From: Psilocybe azurescens
Lineage: Eukaryota > Basidiomycota > Agaricomycetes > Agaricales > Agrocybaceae
NCBI GenBank assembly: GCA_023853785.1
Contig: JAJIRX010000636.1
Span: 1-64,000 of the forward strand
Length of the DNA: 64,000 nucleotides
Reading direction: 5' to 3'
Shown here: one piece after another, positions 44,307-56,522 of the stretch
How the letters are laid out: each line of letters starts with the position of its first letter
How positions within the stretch are numbered: the first letter of the stretch is position 1
Position numbers and translations under genes: made by a program
The notes under the pieces: generated by a model
What the model was told of the DNA's origin: nothing
The model's database searches: none
The model's input: only the letters and a program-made list of their open reading frames with translations

Positions 44307-47300
44307 TCAAGTGGTGAAGTTATGTAGAATGAGCTACAATGGTATATATAATTTCAATAACACAAACATAAAAAAGACAAAGATATTGGCTTACAAAGAA
44401 GGTTTCCATAAACTATGTTCTCAAATTGCAAAATATCATCATCAGATGGGTGATATTGTTTTGTGATCCAGTCGTCCTGCTGGAGAGGCAATAGATAAGA
44501 TTTTAACAATTGATCAACCTGTCCACATTTATCTTTCAGATAAGTGGTCCAAGCTGTCAAAAATTTGTGACCAAAATCATGGTCAGTCACAGTAATCCAG
44601 AAGGAATATTCAAATGAGATAAGGATGGCTGAAATAAAGCTAATGAGATACAAAACTTCGGAATAAATATCCCAACCTGCAAAAGCATTTAGAGATGGCT
44701 CCTATAACAGTATTATTTTATAAATAATGGAGGTTTATAATGCAAGTCCATAACTCATGATAAACTCTTACAGAGAATTGAGCCCTGATAGTTGGTTCGA
44801 TTTTAGATATCTGTAAAATGCAATCAATATCAAAGAATAAAATAAAAATAAACATTGAATCAGATATAAAGTAAACACAACTTACAAGCTAAATAAAAAT
44901 AATATTGAAAATATAAACAACCACAAATAGTGTATAAAATAACTTACATGCTGATTAAAAGTTGAGGGAGAAAATATCAGCAATTGCAATCAACAACAAA
45001 TAGGTTGTACAACTTACATGCTGAATAAAATTGAGGCAGAAAATATTAGCAACTAAAATTGAGCAGAAACAATGTGCACAACTTACATGCTAAATAAAAT
45101 TTGATGCAAAAAATATTAGCAATTTAAATCAATCACAAACAGTGCACACAATTTACATCCTGAATGAAAATTGATGGAGAACATATTAGCAGTTGAAATC
45201 ACCCACAAAAATGCACACAACTTACATACTGAATACAAATTGATACAAAATATATTAGCAATTGAAATCGATTGCAAACAGTGCATACAGCTTACACGCT
45301 GAATAAAAATTGATGCAGAACATATCAGCAATTACAATCAATCACAAACAGTGCACACAACTTACACGCTAAATAAAATTTGATGCAGAATATATTAGCA
45401 ATTGAAATCAATCAGAAACAGTGCACACAACTTACAAACTGAATATCGAGGTAGAAAATATTAGCAACTGAAATAAATCACAAATAGTGTGTACTACTTA
45501 CATTCCTGAATAAAAATTGATGCAGAAAATATTAATGATTGAAATCAACCACAAACAGTGCAGACAACTTACAAGCTGAACAAAAATTGATGCAGAACAT
45601 ATTAGCAATTGAAATGAATTATTAACAATGCACACAACTTACACGCTGAATAAAATTGGGGCAGAATATATTAGAAGTTGAAATCAATCACAAAGAGTGT
45701 ACACAGCTTACAAGCTGAATAAAAATTGAAGCAGAACATATTAGTAACTGAAATCAATCACAAATAGTGTGCACTACTTACATTCTGAATAAAATTGATG
45801 CAGAAAATATTAACAACCGAAATCAATCATAAATAGTGCATGCAACTTACATTCTGAATAAAATTTTATGCAGAACATATTAGCAATTGAAATGAATCAT
45901 AAAAAATGCACACAACTTACAAGCTGAATAAAATTAGAAGAACATATTAGAAGTTGAAATGAATCACAAACAGTGTACACCACTTACATCCTGAATAAAA
46001 TTTGAGGCAGAACATATTAGCAATTGACATCTATCACAAACAGTGTACACCACTTACATTCTGAATAAACATTAATGCAGAATATATTAGCAATTGAAAT
46101 CTATCACAAACAATGCACACAACTTACATCCTGAATAAAAATTCATGCAGAAAATTTGAGCAATTGCAATTGAGCACTAAATCCCATTTTTTTATTAGAT
46201 AGATTCTCACCCCATAGTTCTTATAATATGCTGTTAGTATATTATTTAAAGTTCCAAATTTTATACTCACATGCTATGTATTTATCAGTGTGATCATCAA
46301 AAACTAGTAAATAATGGGTGGTTACATCCTAATTTGATGTCAGCTACTTTTTTCTTAGAGTGTACCAGCATATTCACATACATAATAGAAATGTGGAAAC
46401 CACATCATGGCATCCAATATCAAATCATTCTTTATATGAATTAAACACTCAAATGATGTAGCACATTTTAACCAATATACCATATTTGTTATATTGCCAT
46501 ATGGCATGCTAAAGAACATAATAAGCAATATAAACATAGAAAAAGCTAATGACATACCATTGTATTGCATATTCAATGCATATTTTTAAATTATTCTGTT
46601 GCACAGTAACAAACAGCATTCTGAGAGCAAGATCATCAATTGATTCTGCTGTTTGTTTTATTAGCTCTCCAATTTGTTCTTGGTGATCATTTTCATTCTT
46701 ATCAAGTCCTATTCATGACATTAAGTTTCCAAATCAATTTGATGAATCATAAATAACTTACCCTCGAGCTGAACATAAGCACATGGAGGATATTGATAGT
46801 TTCTAAGTGGTTGTTCAAACTTCTGCTGCAAAGTATCCAGAGCATGCATGGTATTCAGCTCTGGTGTGCTGTTTCTGTCCCAAACCTGGCTGATGAGATC
46901 ATCAAATTTCATGAAGATTGCCACAACTGGCACTGATTTTGTGTGGGTTCTCATTACTATTGAAATGCATATTACAAGCGTACCATTCCATTTGCGATTT
47001 TCATTGAAAAATTTAACTTCCAAGTCCAATAAAGGGCGTGATACATCAGGCTCAAAGCAAAACCTACACCCATTGTGATTTCAGGTGCTCCCAATAAAAA
47101 AATAACAAGAAAACAGTAAACACATACCATATGATATGAATTTGATCATCAACTCCACGGGCATTTGAACGCTCTTCAATGAAATCTATCACCGCCGTTA
47201 GTTCCTCCTCACTCCCTGCCTCAAAACCACCTGAGTCATGGAAAATGAACTTTGGGTTGCTCATGAATGTGAATGCTCGATGTATGTCATGTGTTCCACG

Positions 47301-47763
47301 CTACAATATCGACAAGTCAGTCGTTTTACCTGTGGGACATGCAGAGATTACGGAGGAGTACTACCCTTGAAGTCGGTACAAGCTGTTGGAAATCATAAGT
47401 ATCTGACTTCTGGCGCAGAGCAGAGTAACTCACAAGATCTTTACCGTCGTCATAAATGGACGGCTCCTCAGTCGTGTTACATACCCGTTTTAACAGAGTT
47501 GTTTTGCCAGCGTTTGCCCTTCCGATGACAAGAATCCGGAAATGCTTGTATTTGGCTCGGAGTTCTGCGGCCTCAACAGGGCTGATTGCCACCCCAGTCG
47601 ACGACCTATGACCCGTTGCTAGGAAGCTTGCAGTCGGCGATCCATGACCCACGGCAGCGGAGCTCGCAGTCCGACGTGATCCAAATCCTATGGATTTCTT
47701 GAATCGATTACCCAATGCTTTAACTTTCGACTCTTTAGCAGGGCTTTGACAATTAGCGGACAT
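44307..47763 (-). CDS. P-loop G-domain protein (TRAFAC-like GTPase), copy 2
   Basis: Start Met of MSANCQSPAKESK at 47763; no break was noticed in the G-domain exons. G1: VIGRANAGKTTLLKRV. Next IYDDGKDL, a 47-nt intron (GTGAGT..AACAG), LVPTSR, an intron, then RGTHDIHRAF and FHDSGGFEAGSEEE (G3-like Asp-Ser-Gly-Gly). Then EPDVSRPLLDLEVKFFNENR, VPVVAIFMKFDDL (G4-like), FEQPLRNYQYPPCAYVQLE, QEQIGELIKQTAESIDDLAL with MLFVTVQQNNLKICIEYAI, MPYGNITNM and WFPHFYY. The repeat-filled stretch follows, then ISKIEPTIRAQFS, EPSLNAFA, a last long exon (FWITVTDHDFGHKFLTAWTT to SDDDILQFENIVYGNLL) and a short exon ending LILHNFTT and TGA at 44307. Guanine-nucleotide binding is inferred from the motifs; the partner is unknown. 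Confidence 0.78.
44880..46140 (-). repeat. Tandem array of about 19 intron-like units in GTPase copy 2
   Basis: Same architecture as the array in copy 1 with units every 67-71 bp. Between AG and GT lie 3 nt in 18 of 19 units (4 nt, GAAT, near 45499). The words, from the 3' side of the gene inward, are CTT, CAT, CAT, CAT, GAT, TAT, CGT, CGT, TTT, GAAT, CTT, CGT, CTT, AAT, AAT, CTT, GAT, AAT, GAT; none is a stop. Donors are GTAAGT in 16 units, GTAAAT in one and GTAAGC in two. AG is kept in all. A further CAT flanked by AG and GTGAGT lies upstream at 46271. The order differs from copy 1, so units were gained, lost or changed after duplication. Confidence 0.85.
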
Positions 47764-48435
47764 CTCGATGATGAGGGTAACGAGACAACAGTCCGGTTGG
47801 GAAGCGCAGAGGGGCGATGTTGTCGGTCGACTTCTCATCCCACGGACTGCTGTGCAGCCGAGAACTGGGTGCAGAGTGTGCTATACATTGATGGCCGGGA
47901 CCGGGAAAGAGCTGGATCTCATGACCAATTGAGCAGCTGGGGAGGTGACAAAGCTTCCTTCCAAATTTACAAAGAACGCCTCATCTCTCTGCCTAACCGG
48001 TTCCAAATGAAGTACAAGTCTAATCCCGACGGAGCCATGACTCTCCCTCGATGCACTCGAGAAAGAATGTAAGAGATGGAGCTCAGCTCTCAACCGGTCG
48101 GTCACTACCCCACCATCCCTAGCTGATGACGAGCCCTGAGGTCAAAATAAACACCAGATACGTCGCATCACTCAACTATTTTTTTTCTCCCATGGACATG
48201 ATCGATTTGTAACACGAAGAGAGATCTATTCTCATCGTCTCTATGTTTTGTTCAATACACAGCTTCCCTCGTCATCATCCAATTGAGAATAGTTCTTGAT
48301 TACCAAGGTAGTTTGATTCATCGTTAGCACCATAGTGATCTATGCGCGCGCAGCCATACATCATCGCAAGGAATAAACTAAGGGCATCATGTATGGTGTA
48401 GATACGCTACAAATGAATATAACGCTTCTCAGTCC
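47764..48435. other. Upstream region of GTPase copy 2
   Basis: Aligned to 19262-19904. CpG-rich compared with the region to its left. No gene seen. Confidence 0.4.
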
Positions 48436-48439
48436 GCAA

Positions 48440-50650
48440 TCACACCAGGAACATTGTATGTATATGATACTTTACTAATGCGACTAGCATTGAGAATGTA
48501 GTGGAACAGTCACGGTGTATCTCTAACCAGTATAATAGGAGCGCAGAGAAGGTGTTATCCTTAATATCGAAGAGAAATATGGACGAAGACGAGCATAGAG
48601 GCACGGAGAGCAGTGGAGCACGTAGGAGTAGCTGGAGCGAATATACTGGGATTAGAAATCCATGGTAGCTTCCTCGGGTTTGAAGCTGTGAGGCAGTATT
48701 CCCGGTATGGAGGCGATGAGAGAGTTGCAGCGCCAAATCCATATTTAGATATCAAAAGAATGGACAAAGTTTCGTAAATGAGAGGGTAGATGCGATATTA
48801 ATGACACGATATGGATTCCATGAAGGTTAGGAGTCGGCAAAATGAAGGGCAGCACCATCGATACTGGACAAAATGATGGGTCCCTCAACGAACGATTCTC
48901 CTCTAGGTGTGTTGGGACATCCAAGCGACATTGTGGCACCCTTCATGTCACTTGAGAACCGAGCGGGCTGAATATCCACACATTACCCGACATCAATAAA
49001 TATTTCATGGATGGGCAACAGAGTGTATGAGGGAGCTTGGAAGTGGCGACGACTACGCGGCTGTAGAAGATGCATCAGTAAGGATGGCTGAGCAACTGTG
49101 GGGAAGATTAAGAAAACAGTGCTGATGATTATGTAGAGGAGAAGACTCACAGATACGCTGTTTGAATCTGTAAAGGAGGTACCAAAGTACGGCAGATAGG
49201 TACGTCTCACAGTTCTGAGCAGCATTATAGCATACCTTTCGCATCGAATCATCACTTTACTCTCCATAGACCACAATCCAAAGGCAATGAACGACCAGGA
49301 CTGTAGTTCGCCATTCGATAGTTTGATCCAAATTTTAATGGCTTCACTGCGGGCGCGAGCTGTTGGAAACCAGTGTACAACAGTCGCCGACGTTCAGACA
49401 GCATAGTTTTGATTAAATAGGTGAGAAATGGGGACTTACTGTCGAGAGAGTCGGGCTGAATATTTCATCCTATGTGAAGCGCGCTACGTTCAAAGATATA
49501 TTGCTCTGTTAATTAAATCACGTCACCTATCTGGAACCAAGCTGAAGTGGATATGCAACTGCGATACTAGGCGAGAACATGATACGTTTTGTTAAAGGTA
49601 TGTATGGCGCCCGGGTCGTAGCAGTACCATTCGAATGAGTTTATACCTATAGTTGTGTCAGGCATATAAGATCGTGTATGACAATACTGGAGATGGAGAT
49701 CAAGATGAACCAGTTACGAGCAGAGCAGGACTATTGGCCAAGGGTGAAGTTGACACTACTTAGGTTGAAATGATGCGCAGAACCAAACAACAGCCGGAAG
49801 CTTTCGGAATGTCCCACGGTTGGTTCACAATTGGCACAGATCATCCCCACCATTCTCTATAGCCTCTGAGATCTGAGTGCTTGAGCCGCACAATCCTAGA
49901 CATGCTGAGCGCGGAACCCTGGACCGGTTATTTTGGCTTATAGGGTGTGACATACTCTGAATCTTTTCATCCTTCCAATAGCTCTGCACTCGTCCTGTCC
50001 ACCCTGCGAGATGAATTCTGTCGGTCCGAAAACGAATACTTGGAGTTTCAAATACAAACGTTCGGTGAGATTCCATTACCCCTTCTTATTCATGATGCAT
50101 GACCTCTTAAATTCTCGATTTTCTTTCCGTCACTAACAACTTGTGGGAAAAGAAGATCCGAAGCCTTATGGTGAACAACCTTACGACAAGACATAATCGA
50201 ATCCAGAGTCATCGCCTCCACGGGCCACTGTCTTATCACCACTCTCTCTTCTTTCCGTCTTTTCGGTAATTCCCTATACAACCCTTCCCCATCTTATCCA
50301 CCGTTGCTGCGTCTCCTCATATTGGCCGAAGCCGGGATTAACATAGGATGCAAGGCTTCCAGTGCCAATGTGAGTGTTGTTTGACAATATATCCTGAAGA
50401 CACCGCCTCTAATTTAGCATTTTCCTCTTCGCGTAGCCTGCGCGCTTTAGATCTACCCTTGTATACCCATTTGGCTGGATACCATCGACCTGACGAAGCC
50501 AAATAACGAACCCTCGTCAGCAATCCTCTACGTCCCAGTCGCTTATAATGATGCTTGGGGATCTGGTAAGCGTGTAATTTGTACAAAATGCGTTATATCT
50601 TACCGATTTTGACTTATTTGCATGAACTACCCATCTTAGAAACGTCTTGG
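48440..50650 (-). pseudogene. Unidentified minus-strand coding remnants, copy 2
   Basis: Counterparts of 19905-22107: LGRRGLLTRVRYLASSGRWY and RSKARRLREEEN (50420-50560), VFETPSIRFRTDRIHLAGW (50000-50060), LSERRRLLYTGFQQLAPAVK and GSNYRMANYSPG (49290-49410), PRKLPWISNPSIF (48640-48680). A frame at 50090-50281 reads KRRKEERVVIRQWPVEAMTL. Substitutions between copies are often silent or conservative in these stretches, which supports former coding. Stops and shifts prevent a full model. Family not recognised. Confidence 0.35.
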
Positions 50651-50862
50651 GACTATATTTTCCACCACGAGCGCCGCCGCTGCCGCCTACCTAGCACCAA
50701 CTGGCCTTACTTTAGATTCCTCCACAAATACACTAGCCTCCCTGCGTCCCAATTAGATCATATAAACCCCTGGTGAGCATTTCCGTAAAGTCTCTAAAAC
50801 GTGTATTTGCTGCATACATCTGATTTTATGAGATAGTTCATGTCCTGCACATACGTCACGGA

Positions 50863-51890
50863 ATGCCCACAGGCCCTCAGCGGGTGGAGCAATCTGAGAA
50901 TGATAGATGTACATTGCTCGTGATTGTGTGCGTGTGCAGGCTCGGACCGGGGTCAACTCACGAATCGATATCATTCCAAACCCCTCAGTTGATTTCTCTG
51001 TCCATCCGAAACGTTCATCACCCTCGCGAGTCGAACCTGATACTGAGTATGAGTGCGAGCCAGGCCACTCCTCCGAGTCCCGTTGCAGGCCAGACCCGAT
51101 ACGACGATCCGACCCCGGGGGCACAAAGGTCTATTCAATCCCGTTACGGTCAAAGAGGACGCGGATGAAGTGGCTGTCGGGATGGTGGGATGCTTCATCG
51201 CGGTTGGGGTGACCGACATCGAGAAGCAGGCGGAAGGGGAGGTAGTGATACAACCCTCAGAGCTGGCGCCGCCAGATTCAACATCTCTGGAAGCACAGAC
51301 AGCGCGGTACCTGGGCCATCATGCATCAACGTCAGCGTCAGCTCCGACCCACCCCAGCGCGAGGATACATATATGCGTCTTTTGATTTTCAATCGCACGT
51401 GTCCGACACCCATCTCCCGGTCTTTATTTAACTTTTATACGCTGCTTCGCGCCGCTTGACGACTTGATGTTCGATTTATCATTCGTCGCACCCTACAACA
51501 CAACACCGTTGTCGTTGCACTGCATGCCCGCTCGACTGTGCCAGTCCTCACTCTCCCGTTTGTAAGTCACTGCACTATCATTCACATCCTCAGGCCTTAT
51601 CCTCGTTCCCGTTACATTCCCATTCCCATGCCACTCTCATGTTCACTCATTCTCACCATGCACATGCACATATACCCACTAATAATCATAGACATTTACC
51701 CCGCATCCACCTCTTCCCGATACCGACCTTTACTTATTCCCTTCCTTTCCCTTCTGCTCTTTGGTTACCCGCATTCATACTCGCTGACGTACTTCCACAG
51801 TACAACCATGCAGAGCTCCGGGACCGCGTAGCGGCGCGCCAATCTTCCCTCTTTGAGGAACAGTCACAGACACAACATCGAAGATAGTTT
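50863..51890 (+). CDS. Unidentified plus-strand coding-like region, copy 2
   Basis: Counterpart of 22319-23310. The final exon after a TCCACAG acceptor (about 51801) encodes HAELRDRVAARQSSLFEEQ and a stop. Upstream open frames (50863-51385) share Pro/Arg-rich stretches with copy 1. Indels between the copies change frame in the middle, so only the last exon is convincing. Confidence 0.3.
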
Positions 51891-53031
51891 ACTCGGGTGG
51901 TAGACGGCCAGGGTCCGGGTCGCGATCAGGGGAGATTGCGGGTGCGGGTATGGGTGGCGTAGAGCTCGATGGAAAATGTGGATGCAGTATGGTGGAAGCT
52001 GAGCGAGGGAGAGGAAGGGAGAGGGCGGGTGATATGGAGAGGGCCCGGGCAGGAGTGTTGTACATCCTCCGGTGGGATACGAAAGGCGCGTGCGAGGTTC
52101 ATCCTAGAAGAGGGGAATGATGAAGAGCGACGAAAGATGGCTCAAATTTTCTGTAAACATGTATTTCTCTCCCACCCTCCAATGATCCGCATCTCGCTAG
52201 TGACTGACATTTTGACTTTCAAGCTCTTTTCCCTTGTCAGTTTGTAATTTTCGAACGATCTATGTGTGTTCTCAAATACATCGACCATCTGAACAAAAGC
52301 GCCTGTGGACACGACATCCAGAGACCGTATATCTTACGGACACCCATCCTCTGAAAGTATATCTATCCACACTTCCTTTCCGTCCTCTCTCTACTTTTCT
52401 TGATTGATGTCCTGCGAAGCTGCATTACACCATCCTGAACGCGAGCCATCGAAAGTCCGCAACCGGCAGACGGATCCCGATCTGTTATACAGACATTCTA
52501 CACTCGCGTTGTTCTATGACATTTCTGGGCTCTGAACAGAATCAACGCATTGGTCATCTTAGCTGCTCTTCGTGTGCTCAGCTTGAGCGAGTCCCTCACC
52601 GTTCAAAATTATCATTAACTGGACACAATGTCTAAGTTACAATGTTTGTCATTGTTTCACGGCCGAAGACTTAGATGGTGATGGAGATACGGCGAGTTCT
52701 TTTATGCAGATGAATCCGTTCTTCCGAGCAACGAGAATGAAACTAATAATGAGATTTGACCGCAGAAAAACCAACCGAGTCACTGAGACCGTAGGTGCGG
52801 GATGGCGTTGACTCCAATAAGCTGAAGAATAGCCTCTGTTTTAATTGTCGGATTCGCATATATGCGACCATACGGTCATTTCCATACAGCACGAACCTCA
52901 AATCGGCGAACACCATTCAGACCGAAAGCTGCTGACTGAAGGCTGATGTGCCCGGCCCACTCTTCTCCTCTTCTCTTTAAAGTCGCCTCAAGGTTACTTG
53001 TATCCCACACGCGAGTGGGCGGTCTTGGGAA
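51891..53031. other. Intergenic; unoccupied target site of element B at 52605-52612
   Basis: Aligned to 23311-24020 plus 26149-26559. The sequence GTTC-AAAATTAT-CATTAACTGG is uninterrupted here, whereas copy 1 has CAAATCAT on both sides of a 2128-bp element. No gene is supported. Confidence 0.8.
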
Positions 53032-53690
53032 ATGGAGACAACGCGGGAGTTCATCTTCGAGACGCTGGGAGCAGGCCTGTCGTGCATGTTTATACTCGAT
53101 GAGTTTCTGTTCTTTTCTGCGCTTATTGTACAAAACGAACTACTGGTCAGTGGTTAATAAAGACATTGCTGTACATGATGCTTTTTTATTATCTACATCT
53201 CTACATTCTTCACAGATATGGAGGTGCTTTAATGTGTGGAGAAGTTCGTGTTGGGTCCCGCTACTAGTTTTTGTTGCGGAACTTGGTGAGAACCGGAGAG
53301 CATATTACGCTTACATTCCTATTAATCGCTTTTCGTGCTATTATAGGTCTCTTAGGTGCTGTGATGGTTCTAGTAGGACAGTTTGCTAACCCGAACCTCA
53401 ATCACTTCAGTCACATCGAAAGTGGCCTGACATCTATTTCACTAGGCATCACCGTGCCTTCTGCATTTCTCATTGGATGCCGATTAAAATCCTCTGGAGT
53501 CTCCAGCATACTCATAAAACCGTCCGGCCTACAAAGAATATTCAACCATATGGTGATGTTGGTGGTAAATTCGGCCGTGAACTCCTGCTCTATGCCGTCT
53601 CCATGCCATTTCCGTCATTCAGCGTGATAGGATATCCCTGCGCAGACACATTATATCAAGTCCGTGCTGATTATTATTGCGGTACATAGC
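53032..53690 (+). CDS. Small multi-pass membrane protein, copy 2
   Basis: ATG at 53032: METTREFIFETLGAGLSCMF with a hydrophobic run to about residue 40. Further exons on the plus strand have hydrophobic stretches LTFLLIAFRAIIGLLGAVMV, SGLTSISLGITVPSAFLIG and a later MVMLVVNSAVNS. The pattern of several 18-22-residue hydrophobic segments suggests a membrane protein of the uncharacterised type common in Agaricomycetes. Splice joints between about 53150 and 53270 are not settled and a stop may interrupt it. Copy 1 has an early frameshift. Function unknown. Confidence 0.4.
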
Positions 53691-54139
53691 TCGGTATATA
53701 TTTCTGATGATTATGTTTGTGTGACCTGGAGTGAGGGGATGGCACCGACGGTGCTGGTGGTGAGGCTTGTTATTACGAACACGAGAAGGGTAATAATATG
53801 TTCATTAATAAGTCATGTATAGATCTTGCAATTGAAGTCATATGGGATTGATAGCCGTAGTGTGATGCCACCGTAAAATTTAACGCCTCAAGTGGCGAGA
53901 CGATTGGGGTGTAGGAACATTGATTCAAGCTCCGATCTAATTAAATCACCGTGTGGTTCCGCTTGCTTGTTCTTTGCTTCCGGCCCATTTCTCCGACTCG
54001 ACTCAAAATATGTGTATTCTCTATCGTCATTTGCTCTCCTGATCTATTTGGTTGGTGTAGGGGCAGATATCCAACATCACCTCTGCAAAGGCGCGCCTCC
54101 CTGCGTCTTACCCTAGACCAGCACCACTAAAGATTGCGA

Positions 54140-55680
54140 TGACGATAGCAATGTGCAAACAGACGGTCGCAGATGTGATCAGGACGTGACTGTTCGAAAT
54201 GATCCTCTATCTCGTCGGCAGTATCCTGTGCGTCATTCCCCTCTTTTTCATCATCTCGATGCCGTAATTCTGATTCTGGTTCCCTGAAATGATTCTGTTT
54301 CTAATCCCAATCCCGATCCTGTTCTCTCCTCTTCCTCATGCATGCAGACTGACGAATGACGGCAACGCGATCCTGCACGAGATCGACCTAGCGCACCCTG
54401 CCGCGAAGATCATGATCGAAATCAGCAGGACCCGGGACGAGGAGTGCGGTGACGGGACCACGAGCGTCATCATCCTGGGTGCGCCGTCCTCTCTTCTTTT
54501 TCCTCTTTCTCACTCACCTCCCTCCCTGCCCCTCTGCCCCCTCCTCTCTTCCACTACCCCTTTCTCCCTCCCACCCAGCCGGCAAGATCTTCGCGTAATC
54601 CCTGTCCCAGCTCGAGCGCGACATCCACCCCGTCGTCATTATCTCCGCCTACAACAAAGTGCTCGCCGAGGCGCTCTCCATCATCAAACGCATCTCCGGC
54701 CCCATCGACACCGCCGACGACGCTCAGATGCTCGCCCTTGTCGGGAAAACCATCGGCACCAAGCTCTTCACGTGCTAGTTGGATATGATATGTGCGCTCG
54801 CGTTGCAGGCGGTGCGCACTGTCGCTGTGAGCCACGGCCATAGTGTCGCTCCCGGGGCTGCAGCTGCGGTGGGGGAGGGTATGGGCGCAGGCAGGCAGGG
54901 CCATGTGCATAGGCAGACGAATGCTGATATAAAGAGATATACACGCGTCGAGAAGATCCCGGGTGGCGAGATCGAAGAATCGCGCGTGGTCTCGGGCGTA
55001 CTCCTCAACGAAGACATCACACACCCCGCCATACGGCGGCGTATCATCCTGCTCGACCTCTCGCTTGAGTACAAGAAGGGCGAGAGCCAGACGAACATGG
55101 AGTTCAGCAAGGTGGGAGACTGGGCGCGCGCAGGAGATGGAGGAGCGGGCGAAGCAATTGTGTGAGAAGCTGCTGGAGTTGAAACTGGGGTGTCAGGTAT
55201 GTTTTTCTGCTGCTCTCTCTTTCGCCTTGATTTGTATGTTGATATTAATAACACCACCCATCCGCACCGCAGACCTCGCGCAACACATACTCACGCCTCC
55301 ATGCACACGAATCTGGTGTTCTTGGGAATCCACTTCGTCGTCAGCGAGTGTATGCGCCTTTCTTCCTCTATGCCATCGCCTTCCGTTCTCTTACGAAGTT
55401 TCTGCGCGATTAGTCTACGCAAACTCTTTTCTCGCTACGTAAGTCGATGCATCTTCTCACCTTTATAGGGTTCCTCATTCTTATTTTCAGCACCGCAGCC
55501 TCAACGCACGTAAGACATTCCATCCGACCGGCCATAGCGACTAAAACTCGCATGACCGCAACATCCCTATCATGTTCCTGAACAACACCTTCAGTCTCGC
55601 AAGCAACAACACACCTTCTGTGCGTCTCACATCCTTCAAGCCCTTGTATTGCACAAGGTTAACGAAGAGCAGTGACCCTG
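54140..55680 (+). pseudogene. CCT3: CCT3 (chaperonin TCP-1 gamma subunit) fragment, copy 2
   Basis: Same exon order as copy 1: VADVIRT and then a TGA (about 54188), [20 protein letters not shown] with intact [11 protein letters not shown] (54350-54480), an exon near 54580 that contains a stop soon after its start (after Lys-Ile-Phe-Ala), then [15 protein letters not shown] followed by TAG (54777). IKRYTRVEKIPGGEIEESRV and VLLNEDITHPAIRRRIILLD to KKGESQTNMEF follow (54930-55110), then LLELKLGC, DLAQHI and a tail to 55680. The GDGTT motif, a hallmark of group II chaperonins, is intact here but not in copy 1. Stops and the missing C-terminal half make it a pseudogene. Confidence 0.8.
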
Positions 55681-55689
55681 GTGCTGATG

Positions 55690-56440
55690 GATTAAATTTT
55701 TAGTTAAGAATTAAACGAAGATATCTAGATCGGGTAGCACGAGTGCTGGCACTACATCCACTGGACGATAGCCCCCGACGATAAATGATCGTGATATCAA
55801 GTCCAGAGCGGAGGTGAAGGCGTGTTGAAATTGGAGAGGCTTTCTTCAAGCTCGATTCTCTGACATCGTCCTACTAGCTTCACCTTTATTTCTGTGATCA
55901 AGCATATATGGGTGATGCAATTGCAAAACGTGTATAACAATCTGGACTGATCTCGTCTTTCGTCTGGGCTTAATATTGTAATTCTGTATTATTATATTCT
56001 ATATTAGGCTGCTGGAATTGTACAGCGTCCTGAATAATGTTACGATGAGAAATCAAAGCAAAGTCAATGCCGATACCGGTAGATTTTTCTAAGAGCCAAC
56101 GAGGCGTCCTAGTTCTGATGGCAATGCCGGTGAGGGTGCCTCGGATCACTTGGGCTTTGTTAATCATACAAGAGAAGGGTACGCTGATCATTTAACAGAC
56201 AGACCGTGATGATTCCATTTTGAGACCGTCCCCAACGACAGTCGCTCCTCATCAGGAAAGAAACGTGACTGATTAGAATTCTCTGTGTGTAACGTTGAGA
56301 GGGGTGCTAGCTAGGATGGCGGAGAATAGAATCAAGCGGGCAGTGATGTCGAGGTTCCCGATACCCATGGATGCATAGAATAAAATGCCATTCCGACTGT
56401 ATTGGTTCTAATTTACGCGACATTGCAGTCGAAAAATGAT
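55690..56440. other. End of duplication copy 2 with unoccupied site of element C
   Basis: Includes the empty site CATTTTGA at 56216-56223. A copy-2-only stretch (56054-56172) encodes on the minus strand KAQVIRGTLTGIAIRTRTPR, which looks protein-like but has no recognisable family. A minus frame at 56307-56501 ends the shared segment. Confidence 0.5.
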
Positions 56441-56522
56441 TGACTGTCACGATACAACAGAACCAAACACGCCCCGTCGTGCAAAACAACATGTGAATCA
56501 ACCCATACTCCTCAACACCACT

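Larger units (their letters stand above)
44090..56440. repeat. Segmental duplication, copy 2
   Basis: Direct-orientation counterpart of 15811-31545, about 12.35 kb. It lacks elements B and C and the MITE, and so preserves empty target sites at 52605-52612 (B) and 56216-56223 (C). It has about 117 bp at 56054-56172 that copy 1 lacks. Confidence 0.9.
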
